Assembly (NCBI GenBank): GCA_964628285.1
Contig: CAZVNP010000008.1
Coordinates: 1 to 64,000, forward strand
Source of the DNA: JAPLDP01 sp964628285
Lineage (GTDB): Bacteria; Bacteroidota; Bacteroidia; Bacteroidales; JAGONC01
Length of the DNA: 64,000 nucleotides
Direction: 5' to 3'
The notes under the pieces were generated by a model. That model saw nothing but the letters and a program-made list of their open reading frames with translations, had not been told where the DNA came from and ran no database searches. The translations under genes were made by a program, and so were the position numbers. Within the stretch, counting starts at the first letter, position 1. Every line of letters begins with the position of its first letter. Positions 51,928-60,871 of the stretch are shown piece after piece.

Positions 51928-54042
51928 ATGAAAACCCACAGGTCATCTCCGAGGTGGATTTATTTTCTTGTCATTTTCTTTTTCATTTCATTTCAGGGAT
52001 TTTCGCAGATTTACGATCCGGTATCATGGAGTTACAGCAGCAAGAAACTCCCCAATGGCGAGGTGGATCTGATCTTCAAAGCGTCCATTGAATCGGGCTG
52101 GCATCTTTATTCACAGGATATTGAGTCTTCACCTCCGGCAACGGAGTTCACTTTTGAACCCGATAATAACTATAAAAGAATTGGCAAAGTAGAGGAATCA
52201 AAGACATTTGAGGAGTACGATCCCAATTTTGAGATGACCCTTAAATATTTTGCAGGTACAGCTGTATTTACCCAGAGAATTAAGTTACTGACTTCAAAAC
52301 CGGTCACTGTAAAAGGCTCGATCAATTTCATGACCTGTGATAACACCAAATGCCTGCCTCCCGTCGATGAGGAATTTGAGTTTGACCTGAATGGGGAGGG
52401 TGAGGCTTCATCGGGACAGGTGCCGAAAAAATCGCCTGCCGTGGTAGCACAGAATCCCTCCGTCACATTACCGTTGGATACGACTGCAAAAACTGTGGCA
52501 ACCGTTACATCTGCCGGGACTGATACCACGGCCGCCTCCATTCAATCGGTTAGTGCTGACATCACCGGCACGACAAAACGGTCGTTGCTGGGATTCTTTT
52601 TTATTGCCATTCTGGCGGGGCTGGCGGCTATCATAACGCCTTGTGTTTTTCCGATGATACCCATGACGGTAACCTTTTTCATGCATGATAATGAGCGAAA
52701 AAGCAAGGCGCGTTTTCAGGCGCTCATTTATGGTTTATCAATAATTGTTATCTATACGGTCATTGGAACCATTGTCGCTGTGGCACTGGGTGCTAATTTC
52801 GCCAACTCTTTCAGCACACACTGGTTACCCAATATCCTCTTCTTCCTTATCTTTATGGTCTTTGCCGCTTCTTTTTTGGGCGCTTTTGAAATCACACTAC
52901 CCTCCTGGCTGATCAATAAGGCTGATAAACAAGCCGAGAAGGGAGGTATAGCAGGTCCTTTTTTCATGGCTTTTACATTGGTGCTGGTTTCATTCTCCTG
53001 TACAGGCCCGCTCGTCGGTGCCCTTTTAGTTGAATCTGCCGGCGGCATGATCCTGAAGCCTATCATCGGCATGTTCGGATTCTCACTGGCTTTTGCCCTG
53101 CCTTTCACATTATTCGCTTTTTTCCCTTCATGGCTGGCAGGCTTACCGAAATCAGGGGGATGGCTTAACTCGGTCAAGGTCGTCCTCGGCTTTCTTGAAA
53201 TAGCCCTGGGACTTAAATTCCTGAGCATTGCCGACCAAACATATCACTGGCATATACTCGACAGGGAAGTCTATCTGGCTTTGTGGATCGTGATCTTCAC
53301 CCTCATGGGATTTTACCTGCTCGGAAAACTGAAGTTTGCTCATGATACGGAAATCAAACATATCGGTGTGACGCGTGCCCTGCTGGCCATCATCACCTTT
53401 GCATTCGTCGTTTATATGGTGCCCGGTATGTTCGGCGCCCCCCTCAAGGCATTATCAGGTTATTTACCACCACAGTCAACACATGATTTCGATCTGAACA
53501 AGATCATCCGCGATGATGCCAAATTATTCGCTAATGGCGGTAATAATAATCCCGAAACCTGTGACCGCCCCAAGTATTCCGACTTCCTTCACCTGCCGCA
53601 TGGACTGGAAGGCTATTTCGATTATCAACAGGGTTTGTCCTGTGCTAAAGAACAAAATAAACCGGTGTTTATTGATTTCACCGGACATGGCTGTGTCAAT
53701 TGCAGGGAAATGGAAGCCAACGTGTGGTCTGATCCCAAGGTATTGAAACGATTGAAAGATGATTATATCGTCATTGCCCTGTATGTGGATGATAAGACAA
53801 AATTGCCTAAGTCGGAATGGGTTAGATCCCCGGTTGACGGTAAGGTGAAAAATACCATTGGAAAGAAATATGCCGATTTTCAGATCACCCATTTCAATGT
53901 CAATGCCCAGCCCTTTTATGTCCTTCTTGACGACAATGGTGACCTGTTGACCAATCCCAGGGCGTATAATCTTAATGTTGATTCATTTGTTGATTTCCTT
54001 GATCGGGGGATTACAGAATTTCATAAACGGAAAGGGCAATGA
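51928..54042 (+). CDS. dsbD: Thiol:disulfide interchange protein DsbD
   Basis: 704 residues, carries reducing power from cytoplasmic thioredoxin to the periplasm. Signal peptide (1-26), N-terminal immunoglobulin-like domain with the CDNTKCLPP cysteine pair near 133-141, eight membrane helices (about 215-515) with TPCVFPMIPMT and SCTGPLVGAL supplying the two membrane cysteines, and a C-terminal thioredoxin domain with CVNC in GHGCVNCREME near 590. All six redox cysteines are present. Its stop overlaps the gap start by four bases (ATGA). It could supply electrons to periplasmic TlpA-like proteins. Confidence 0.96.
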   Translation: MKTHRSSPRWIYFLVIFFFISFQGFSQIYDPVSWSYSSKKLPNGEVDLIFKASIESGWHLYSQDIESSPPATEFTFEPDNNYKRIGKVEESKTFEEYDPNFEMTLKYFAGTAVFTQRIKLLTSKPVTVKGSINFMTCDNTKCLPPVDEEFEFDLNGEGEASSGQVPKKSPAVVAQNPSVTLPLDTTAKTVATVTSAGTDTTAASIQSVSADITGTTKRSLLGFFFIAILAGLAAIITPCVFPMIPMTVTFFMHDNERKSKARFQALIYGLSIIVIYTVIGTIVAVALGANFANSFSTHWLPNILFFLIFMVFAASFLGAFEITLPSWLINKADKQAEKGGIAGPFFMAFTLVLVSFSCTGPLVGALLVESAGGMILKPIIGMFGFSLAFALPFTLFAFFPSWLAGLPKSGGWLNSVKVVLGFLEIALGLKFLSIADQTYHWHILDREVYLALWIVIFTLMGFYLLGKLKFAHDTEIKHIGVTRALLAIITFAFVVYMVPGMFGAPLKALSGYLPPQSTHDFDLNKIIRDDAKLFANGGNNNPETCDRPKYSDFLHLPHGLEGYFDYQQGLSCAKEQNKPVFIDFTGHGCVNCREMEANVWSDPKVLKRLKDDYIVIALYVDDKTKLPKSEWVRSPVDGKVKNTIGKKYADFQITHFNVNAQPFYVLLDDNGDLLTNPRAYNLNVDSFVDFLDRGITEFHKRKGQ

Positions 54043-55055
54043 ATCATATCCGTGTTGCAATCAATGGATTTGGCCGTGTCGGTAGAATGACGTTCCGGTC
54101 GATGTTGGCAAAAAAGAGAATAGAAATTGTTGCCATCAATGACCTGACGGATGCGGCCAACCTGGCCCATCTGGTTAAGTACGATTCCGTTCAGGGCGAA
54201 TTCAAAGGCAGGATCAAGGCAGAAAACGATTTTCTGGTTGTTAACGGACGCCGTATCAAAGTTCTTTCTGACAGTGATCCTGAGCGTCTGCCCTGGAAAG
54301 AATTGAATATCGATATTGTTGTTGAATCAACCGGTGAGTTTACAAGTAAAGCAGGCGCCATGAAGCACATCAGGGCTGGTGCCAAAAGGGTGATCATTTC
54401 GGCGCCGGCACAAAGCCCGGCCGACGATGTCAAGTATCTCGTCCTCGGCATAAATGATCACTTGCTCACCAGCGATGATATCATTATTTCCAATTCATCC
54501 TGTACGACACATTGCGTGGCGCCACTTATCCAGATCCTCGATGCGAACTGGGGCTTTGAAAAAGGTTTCATCACAACAGTGCACTCTTACACCCGCGATC
54601 AGAACCTTATTGACGGGCCTCATACCGACTGGCGCAGAGGCCGCGCTGCCGCCTTCTCCATCATCCCCACCACCACAGGCGCCGCCAAAGCTGCGACAAA
54701 GGTGTTCCCTCACCTCAGGAATAACCTCGGCGGTGCCGGCATTCGCGTGCCCGTTCCAGACGGCTCCCTCACCGACCTGACCTGTACGGTGAGAAAGGAA
54801 ACCAGCATCGCTGAAATAAACAAGGCATTTAAAAAAGCTGCCAACGGTTATCTGAAAGGTATCCTGCAGTACACTGAGGATCATATCGTTTCGGCCGATA
54901 TCATTGGTAACACCCATTCGGCAATATTCGACGCCGGTCTGACAGCCGTTCTCGGTGAAAGACATAACCTTGTGAAAGTAGTGGCCTGGTATGATAATGA
55001 AACAGGTTACGCTGCCCGCATGACCGAATTGATCGAGAAATGGTCGGATTTATAA
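54039..55055 (+). CDS. gap: Glyceraldehyde-3-phosphate dehydrogenase, type I
   Basis: 338 residues. NAD-binding INGFGRVGRMTF (8-19) with Asp35 in VAINDL, nucleophile Cys155 in SNSSCTTHCVAP, VHSYTRDQNLIDGPH near 179-193 and TTTGAAKAATKVFP near 210-223. Most family members read SCTTNC at the active site; here the Asn is His158, and NIIPTSTGAAK is changed to SIIPTTTGAAK. Pro after the DG pair favours NAD over NADP. It is translationally coupled to dsbD, an odd pairing, and its stop lies inside the convergent lpxH gene by six bases. The other glycolytic gene here is the PPi-type phosphofructokinase. Confidence 0.95.
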   Translation: MNHIRVAINGFGRVGRMTFRSMLAKKRIEIVAINDLTDAANLAHLVKYDSVQGEFKGRIKAENDFLVVNGRRIKVLSDSDPERLPWKELNIDIVVESTGEFTSKAGAMKHIRAGAKRVIISAPAQSPADDVKYLVLGINDHLLTSDDIIISNSSCTTHCVAPLIQILDANWGFEKGFITTVHSYTRDQNLIDGPHTDWRRGRAAAFSIIPTTTGAAKAATKVFPHLRNNLGGAGIRVPVPDGSLTDLTCTVRKETSIAEINKAFKKAANGYLKGILQYTEDHIVSADIIGNTHSAIFDAGLTAVLGERHNLVKVVAWYDNETGYAARMTELIEKWSDL

Positions 55056-55841
55056 ATCCTGCGTGTAGTATTTTAAAACAACATCGTTGCCGTCAAAAAC
55101 GGCATATGAGAAATTAACCAGCCAATCACCCAGAAGAATAAAACGGGTGGTTTCATTTATCTTCACATCCGTAGGTAGATGGCGGTGGCCAAAAATAAAA
55201 TAATCAATGCCGGGATGGTCTTCAAGAAGTTTTAAGGCATATTGATACAGCATCTCATGACTGACATCGTCCTTTTTCTCTATTCTTTTTTCTTTGGCAA
55301 TATGAGCATAACGGCTTTTTCTTGAAAAAAACAATCCCAGGCGTGTCCCCACGTCCGGATGAATCCATCGGAAGAGAAACTGATTGGGTTTAAAGGCAAA
55401 AACCTTTTTTAAGACTTTATACCCTGTATCACCGGGACCTAATCCATCGCCATGGGCCAGATAAAAATAACGGTGGTCGAACTGCACGATCTCAGGCTCA
55501 CGGTGCAGAATGAGATGCAGCTCTGTGGAGAGGTAATCAAAAGCCCATACATCATGGTTACCCCTGAAAAGATGAACCGGAATGCCGGTATCGGTAATTT
55601 CGGCCAGTTTGCCTAAAAGCCTCACAAAACCTTTCGGCACCACCGTCCTGTATTCAAACCAGAAATCGAAGATGTCACCCATCAGATATATAGCCGTCGC
55701 ATCCTGCCGGACATCGTCGAGCCACCTCATAAAAAGCTTCTCCCTGACCAGACTGTCCTGATAATCTGGAATGCCCAGGTGGAAGTCGGAGACAAAATAA
55801 ATTTTCCCCTTATCAATGGTGTTTTGTTGTATGATATCCAA
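55050..55841 (-). CDS. lpxH: UDP-2,3-diacylglucosamine diphosphatase LpxH
   Basis: 263 residues, calcineurin-type metallophosphatase that cleaves UDP-2,3-diacylglucosamine to lipid X in lipid A synthesis. Metal-binding motifs in order: VSDFHLGIPD near 18-27, GDIFDFWFE near 54-62, RGNHDVWAF near 96-104, HGDGLGPGD near 134-142 and FGHRHLP near 219-225. Length is slightly above E. coli LpxH (240). Operates with lpxK, which is in the window at 58.5-59.6 kb. Upstream gene (TlpA-like) is 11 bases away on the same strand. Confidence 0.94.
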   Translation of the reverse strand: MDIIQQNTIDKGKIYFVSDFHLGIPDYQDSLVREKLFMRWLDDVRQDATAIYLMGDIFDFWFEYRTVVPKGFVRLLGKLAEITDTGIPVHLFRGNHDVWAFDYLSTELHLILHREPEIVQFDHRYFYLAHGDGLGPGDTGYKVLKKVFAFKPNQFLFRWIHPDVGTRLGLFFSRKSRYAHIAKEKRIEKKDDVSHEMLYQYALKLLEDHPGIDYFIFGHRHLPTDVKINETTRFILLGDWLVNFSYAVFDGNDVVLKYYTQDL

Positions 55842-55852
55842 CAGTAAAATAA

Positions 55853-57079
55853 TTAATGAAACATTTCATTTAGTTTAGTCTCCAGATCTTCATCGCTTAT
55901 ATTAACTGCAATGATCTTCCCGGTGCGGTCAAGTAAAAAGGTTTTAGGTACGTCTTCGATATCATAAAGTTTCACAATCGGCGAATTAGGATAATCCAGG
56001 TCGCTCACCTGGATCCATGTGATGTGATCCTTTTTTAAAGCATTGAGCCATGTTTCTTTATTGTTATCAAGGACCACCCCGAAAATCTCAAATCCCTGGC
56101 TTTTGAACTTGTTATAAAGCGTTACCAGAAATTGGTTTTGCTTACGGCATGGTTCGGACCAGGGGGCCCAGAAATCAAGCAGAACAACATGGCCCCGGTA
56201 ATCTGATAACTTGTAAGGTTTCCCCCCGGCATCATTGAGTGTAAAATCAGGAGCTGTCAAACCGGGTTGCAACAACCGGCGTGTCTGTAATCTCTCATTT
56301 TCATTTTGCCGGTATAATGCCATGCGTTGGTGGTAAGTCAAAACTTGTTTATTATTTGGATAATGAACATAAAGGGCGCTGTCAAGGAGAAGGAAAACAG
56401 GCAAATGATCCTTCTCGTTTAGAATTTTCTGAGGACCGAAGTGTTGGTTGATAATGAACAATGAAGCCAGGGAAGCAGGGTTCCGTTGAATGATTCTTAT
56501 AACGGAATCCTGTTCCATTTTAAAAAGGGAGTTAAAGGCAAGGTTGAGCGAATCGCGTGTCCTGGCAAAATCAGGGCGATCGCGGCTTTGATCAAACAGC
56601 TCGTTCATCCTGCCGATGACCTCAAGGTTGCGGTTTGTGAAATCATCATATTCCTTCAGTATGTTGGAGTCATCCGATCCATTTATCTTGAGTGATTGCT
56701 GGAGATTGGCCCCGTCGGCATTGAGGTCAATGTGTTTACCTCGTTCCAGAACCAGTGGGATGTAATCACCGGTGATGGTCTGGATAGCATAAAATCCCGG
56801 TTCCTCCACCCTGACTTTAAACATGAATATCCCGTCATCTGATTTCAGCCGGATCGAATCAATGGTTGTTATCTCTTTAGCATCTACCTGTTTTAGATAA
56901 ACAGTCTGGCCGGATAATCCGGCGATCTTCCCCCGGATGATGCATTGTGCTTTGTTCGGATGAGCATTCCTGCAACTTTCTGCGATCGATAAAGTCATTA
57001 TAATAAGAAGAGACAGAAAAAAAATCCTCCCCCTGCCCTTAAACGATTGGGATATGACCTTTATAAGATATTTATCCAT
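55853..57079 (-). CDS. TlpA-like thioredoxin-fold protein with DUF4369, active-site Ser for Cys
   Basis: 408 residues. Signal/anchor (about 18-35, with a Cys36 that might be lipidated), DUF4369 domain (about 45-135), a helical middle, and a C-terminal AhpC/TSA-TlpA thioredoxin domain (about 275-408). The active site reads WAPWSEPCRKQ: the first Cys of the usual WCxPC is Ser308 (codon TCC), the second Cys311 remains. A disulfide reductase needs the first Cys as nucleophile, so this one is unlikely to work in the ordinary way; a structural, binding or peroxiredoxin-like role is possible. The rest of the fold (LSDYRGHVVLLDFW, VPKTFLLDRTGKI) is intact. dsbD, its natural donor, is near. Confidence 0.88.
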   Translation of the reverse strand: MDKYLIKVISQSFKGRGRIFFLSLLIIMTLSIAESCRNAHPNKAQCIIRGKIAGLSGQTVYLKQVDAKEITTIDSIRLKSDDGIFMFKVRVEEPGFYAIQTITGDYIPLVLERGKHIDLNADGANLQQSLKINGSDDSNILKEYDDFTNRNLEVIGRMNELFDQSRDRPDFARTRDSLNLAFNSLFKMEQDSVIRIIQRNPASLASLFIINQHFGPQKILNEKDHLPVFLLLDSALYVHYPNNKQVLTYHQRMALYRQNENERLQTRRLLQPGLTAPDFTLNDAGGKPYKLSDYRGHVVLLDFWAPWSEPCRKQNQFLVTLYNKFKSQGFEIFGVVLDNNKETWLNALKKDHITWIQVSDLDYPNSPIVKLYDIEDVPKTFLLDRTGKIIAVNISDEDLETKLNEMFH

Positions 57080-57090
57080 GAGAACAGATA

Positions 57091-57098
57091 CAAAATTA
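57091..57098 (-). promoter_or_regulatory. -7 box for the TlpA-like gene
   Basis: TAATTTTG on the minus strand, 11 bases before the ATG, giving a leader of only a few bases. CAA at 57114-57116 (TTG on minus) is 15 bases away, too close for a standard -33 box. Confidence 0.35.
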
Positions 57099-57193
57099 AA
57101 ATTTATTGATACTCAATCATTGGTCCATATATGATTTTGTGTAAGCCTTTTAATTATGACAAGTTACAACTTCCCTAAGTTGAGAATTTTGTT

Positions 57194-57201
57194 TAGATTT
57201 G
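57194..57201 (+). promoter_or_regulatory. -7 box for the exported unknown at 57254
   Basis: TAGATTTG, an exact -7 match about 53 bases before the ATG; no clear -33 box. Confidence 0.4.
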
Positions 57202-57253
57202 TTTAAGGTTTTTTATTTAATCATTTTCAATCCTTTCTGAAACTGATTTGACA

Positions 57254-57748
57254 ATGGATAATCGCTGGTTCTGGATCATTTCCCTGGTGTGTTTATTACA
57301 CTGTGCCAACTTGTTTTCACAGCGGTATCTGATCATTGAACGTCCGGGGACGATTAAAAATTTTAAGTTTCAGGAAGGTGACTTCATGCATATTGAGGTG
57401 ATATCTAACAATGTTTTATATCAGGTAAGGGGAGAATTATCACTCATCACCCAATCGAGTATCATCATCAATGGTTCTGATGAATATAAATTATTCCAGA
57501 TAAAGGCCATTTACCGGGAGAGATTATTGGTTCGAATTGTTCATACCAGTGCGTTAACAGCGGGTTCGGGTTACATTTTCCTTGATTGTTTAAACAGAGG
57601 TATCAACAGGGAGAGCCCTCTTGTGGAGAAAAGTACGGTCGTTATCGGTGGATCCATAATTGCCGGGGGGGTTGCTTTAATGCCTTTCCTGGAACACAAA
57701 TATAAAATCGGTAACCGCTGGCGTGTCAAGACCATCATTTTTGATTAA
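57254..57748 (+). CDS. Exported protein of unknown function
   Basis: 164 residues. Signal peptide (1-23, cutting after LFSQ), then a beta-rich region (RYLIIERPGTIKNFKFQEGDF ends as short strands) and near 105-145 two hydrophobic or Gly-rich stretches (ALTAGSGYIFLDCLN; TVVIGGSIIAGGVALMPFL) that could be membrane segments. No family recognised. Its stop overlaps the convergent punA stop by four bases. ATG at 57254 preferred over the TTG two codons earlier. Confidence 0.7.
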   Translation: MDNRWFWIISLVCLLHCANLFSQRYLIIERPGTIKNFKFQEGDFMHIEVISNNVLYQVRGELSLITQSSIIINGSDEYKLFQIKAIYRERLLVRIVHTSALTAGSGYIFLDCLNRGINRESPLVEKSTVVIGGSIIAGGVALMPFLEHKYKIGNRWRVKTIIFD

Positions 57749-58566
57749 TGTTTTTTAAAACCTTCGAGAAGTTTTTTGATCAGAAGGGTCATTTTAGGTT
57801 CAGCATCACTTGCGGCTTTCAGAACATTATGATGGGTGACCTCTTTAAGTTTTCCATCTATACATAAATCAGTGATAACCGAAATAGCCAGGCAGGTCAT
57901 ATCCAATTGTCTGGCAGCAATAATCTCAGGAATAATTGACATGCCCACGGCGTCAGCACCTATTGTTCTGATAAATCTGTATTCGGCCGGTGTTTCAAAA
58001 CAAGGCCCGCTTACGGCAGCTAAAATCCCCGTTCTGACCTCAATATCATGACGGTTTGCCACCGTTAGTATTTCTTGAATGATTTCATGGTCATAGAGAT
58101 TGGCCATATTTGCCGGTCTGTCATTTACCGTCATCTGATTTTCACCGATAAGGGGATTTGTAGGCATGAGGTTGATGTGATCGGTGACAATCATGATGTC
58201 ACCTATCCGGAATGACGGGTTGATACCTCCGCTGGCATTGGAAAGGATCAGAAGTTTGACACCCAGCATTTTCAATACCCTGACCGGAAAGACAACCGAC
58301 GCCATGCCGTTACCTTCATAAAAATGTGTCCGCCCTTGTAAGACGATCACTTCGGTGTGTCCCAGGGAACCTGATATCAGTATACCTTCGTGTCCTTCAA
58401 CGGCAGATACCGGAAAATGGGGTATTGACCGGTATGGTATTTTGTTTTGAATGGTTATTTCATGTGTCAATCCCCCCAATCCTGTTCCCAAAATAATCCC
58501 GACAGCCGGTCGGCAACCGACCAGGTCAGCTATAAATGCTACGGTTTTACTTATATCTTCCGACAT
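57745..58566 (-). CDS. punA: Purine nucleoside phosphorylase
   Basis: 273 residues, trimeric PNP type, which splits inosine and guanosine with phosphate. Seen: VGIILGTGLGGL near 21-32, HFPVSAVEGHEG near 50-61 (phosphate site), QGRTHFYEG near 77-85, ILSNASGGINPSFRIGDI near 108-125, CFETPAEYR near 187-195 (purine-binding Glu), and GADAVGMSIIPEI near 202-214. Its start lies 20 bases inside lpxK, so the two are cotranscribed. Supplies pentose phosphates for the pathway that also uses deoC. Confidence 0.94.
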   Translation of the reverse strand: MSEDISKTVAFIADLVGCRPAVGIILGTGLGGLTHEITIQNKIPYRSIPHFPVSAVEGHEGILISGSLGHTEVIVLQGRTHFYEGNGMASVVFPVRVLKMLGVKLLILSNASGGINPSFRIGDIMIVTDHINLMPTNPLIGENQMTVNDRPANMANLYDHEIIQEILTVANRHDIEVRTGILAAVSGPCFETPAEYRFIRTIGADAVGMSIIPEIIAARQLDMTCLAISVITDLCIDGKLKEVTHHNVLKAASDAEPKMTLLIKKLLEGFKKH

Positions 58567-59611
58567 ATTCCATCACCCTCTCGTTAAAAGTAATCCCATG
58601 CGATTTATGTATTTCCATTTGAATGGGTAAATAATATACAGGTATTCCGGATAAAATCTCAAGCAGTTCCGTTTTTTGCAATCGGATTGAGTCTTTTTCG
58701 GTGGTGATGACCAGCTTGTTTTTTGAATGGATGTTTTCAAAAACCTCTTTTATTTTATATACATCTTTTGTGGAGTATTTATGATGATCGGCAAATGTTA
58801 TGGTTACAAGCTCATTGCATAATTTATTCAGGTGATCGTGGATGGGGTAAGGATTAGCTATTCCTGTTACCAGCAGAACACTGTTAAGTTTCTTTTTTCG
58901 AAATTCGGATTCATATCTGGCTTTAATTGTCAAAGGCAATAAATTTCCATAGACCAGGTATGAGAAGTAGCAGGATTGATAAGGTTTAGGCTTGATCTCT
59001 TCAATGATGTTTTGTTGGGTAAGGGGGGAGAAAATCCGGTCGGTCTTGGTGACCATCAGGATATCCGCTCTTTTATAACCGATGGTAGGCTCACGTAAGG
59101 TTCCAAAAGGGAAAAGATGATCCCTGGGATAAAGATTATGGAAATCTGTTAACAGTATGGATAATCCCGGTTTCACAGAACGGTATTGGAAAGCATCGTC
59201 AAGAAGGATGACATCAATTTCGGGAAAGTTTTCTTTGAGGAGATTGATGCCTCTGATGCGGTTAACATCAACCGCTACGGTGATACCGCTGAATTTTCTT
59301 TTAATCTGCAATGCTTCGTCACCAACACGCTCGGAAGTTGAATTAGCATCGACCAGTAAAAAGCCTCTGGATTTTCTTTTATAGCCTCTGCTTAGTACAG
59401 CTACCCTATATTTATCTTTTAAAAGCAGGATAAGATATTCGATAAGCGGCGTTTTACCTGCCCCTCCAACAGTTAAGTTGCCCACTGAAATGACCGGAAA
59501 ACTGAAACTGTATGAGGGAATGATATGAAGATCAAATAGCTTGTTACGAATTAAAAGGCATAAACCATATAAAACTATAAATGGATAAAATAGAATCCGA
59601 AGGATAATCAC
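58547..59611 (-). CDS. lpxK: Tetraacyldisaccharide 4'-kinase LpxK
   Basis: 354 residues. N-terminal hydrophobic segment (about 1-20), Walker A GNLTVGGAGKTPLIEY near 43-58, RGYKRKSRGFL near 76-86, DEALQIKRKF near 97-106, LLDDAFQYRSVKPG near 133-146 (Walker B), and VTTEKDSIRL near 308-317. It phosphorylates the lipid A disaccharide at the inner membrane. Sole ATP-binding step of the Raetz pathway; lpxH is nearby. Confidence 0.95.
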   Translation of the reverse strand: MIILRILFYPFIVLYGLCLLIRNKLFDLHIIPSYSFSFPVISVGNLTVGGAGKTPLIEYLILLLKDKYRVAVLSRGYKRKSRGFLLVDANSTSERVGDEALQIKRKFSGITVAVDVNRIRGINLLKENFPEIDVILLDDAFQYRSVKPGLSILLTDFHNLYPRDHLFPFGTLREPTIGYKRADILMVTKTDRIFSPLTQQNIIEEIKPKPYQSCYFSYLVYGNLLPLTIKARYESEFRKKKLNSVLLVTGIANPYPIHDHLNKLCNELVTITFADHHKYSTKDVYKIKEVFENIHSKNKLVITTEKDSIRLQKTELLEILSGIPVYYLPIQMEIHKSHGITFNERVMEYVGRYK

Positions 59612-59747
59612 TTAAAAATTTTTTATAAAGATAAAAAAATCTATACAAAAACATATTAGGATATCATAAAATTTAGTAAAAGATACTAATTTAGGATAAT
59701 TATTTCGGTACGTTACAATAAATCAATTTGAATTTAAATGAGTTATT

Positions 59748-60845
59748 ATGACAACAGGTGACATTGTTAAAGTTCTTGAGGGATTTGCACCATTGGGGCT
59801 TCAAGAAGATTATGATAATGCAGGACTTATTCTCGGGAATCGGGATGGTGAAATAGATAAAGCACTTCTTTGCCTGGATGTCACTGAATCGGTTCTGGAT
59901 GAAGCGATAAGGAAAGGTTGTGGTCTTATCATTTCACATCACCCTTTATTGTTCAGGGGTATTAAAAAAATCACAGGTGAGAATCCTGTTGAAAGATTAT
60001 TGCTGAAAGCCATTAAAAATGATCTTTCCCTGTATGCTGTCCATACAAATATCGATTCAGTCATCCACGGGGTCAATGGCTATCTGGCGAAAATACTGGA
60101 TTTGAACGATATCGCCATACTATCGCCCAAACATGGCATGCTTAAGAAACTGGTCACTTTTTGTCCGGCCGATAAAGCGGAACAGGTCAGAAAGGCACTT
60201 TTTGAGGCCGGCGGAGGTCATATCGGCAATTATGATAGTTGCAGTTACAACGTCATAGGTCAAGGTTCATTCCGGCCATTGGAAAATGCACATCCTTATG
60301 TCGGTGAGATTGGAAAGATACATTTTGAAGAGGAAGTAAGAATAGAGACAATCTTTCCCGCTTTTAAAGAGCAAGAAATAGTTAAAGCCCTTCTGGGATC
60401 TCATCCCTATGAAGAGGTGGCTTATGATATTTACCGTCTTGATAACGAATATAAAAAGGTTGGCAGCGGCATGACTGGTATGCTGTCTTATGAAATGAAT
60501 GAAAATGATTTTCTTAATTACATTAAGACGAAAATCAATATCCCATGTATCCGTCATTCCGGATTCACCGGGAGGAAAATAAAAAAAGTAGCTCTTTGCG
60601 GTGGTTCCGGCAAAGAGCTTATTCACGATGCCATAGTCTCAGGATCAGATGCCTTTTTAACTTCTGATATTAAATACCATGATTTTTCTGAACCCGACGG
60701 GAAACTCCTTCTTGCAGACATTGGACATTACGAAAGTGAACAGTTTACAAAAGAATTACTGTATTCAGTACTGAGCGAAAAATTTCCTACTTTTGCATTT
60801 CTTGTAACGAGTGAGAACACTAATTATGTCCACTATTTTTTATAA
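59748..60845 (+). CDS. Nif3-like dinuclear metal-centre protein
   Basis: 365 residues, the long form with a PII-like insertion (about 130-235) between the two halves of the NIF3 fold. Metal-binding residues: ISHHPLLFRG near 62-71, HTNIDSVIHGVN near 99-110, and the C-terminal SDIKYHDF and ADIGHYESEQF (near 310 and 325-335). Biochemical role of the family is unsettled (once called GTP cyclohydrolase type 2). Followed after 26 bases by the zinc-ribbon protein, the usual Bacteroidota pairing. Confidence 0.94.
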   Translation: MTTGDIVKVLEGFAPLGLQEDYDNAGLILGNRDGEIDKALLCLDVTESVLDEAIRKGCGLIISHHPLLFRGIKKITGENPVERLLLKAIKNDLSLYAVHTNIDSVIHGVNGYLAKILDLNDIAILSPKHGMLKKLVTFCPADKAEQVRKALFEAGGGHIGNYDSCSYNVIGQGSFRPLENAHPYVGEIGKIHFEEEVRIETIFPAFKEQEIVKALLGSHPYEEVAYDIYRLDNEYKKVGSGMTGMLSYEMNENDFLNYIKTKINIPCIRHSGFTGRKIKKVALCGGSGKELIHDAIVSGSDAFLTSDIKYHDFSEPDGKLLLADIGHYESEQFTKELLYSVLSEKFPTFAFLVTSENTNYVHYFL

Positions 60846-60871
60846 GATCGCTTTCTCATAAATCATGACCT

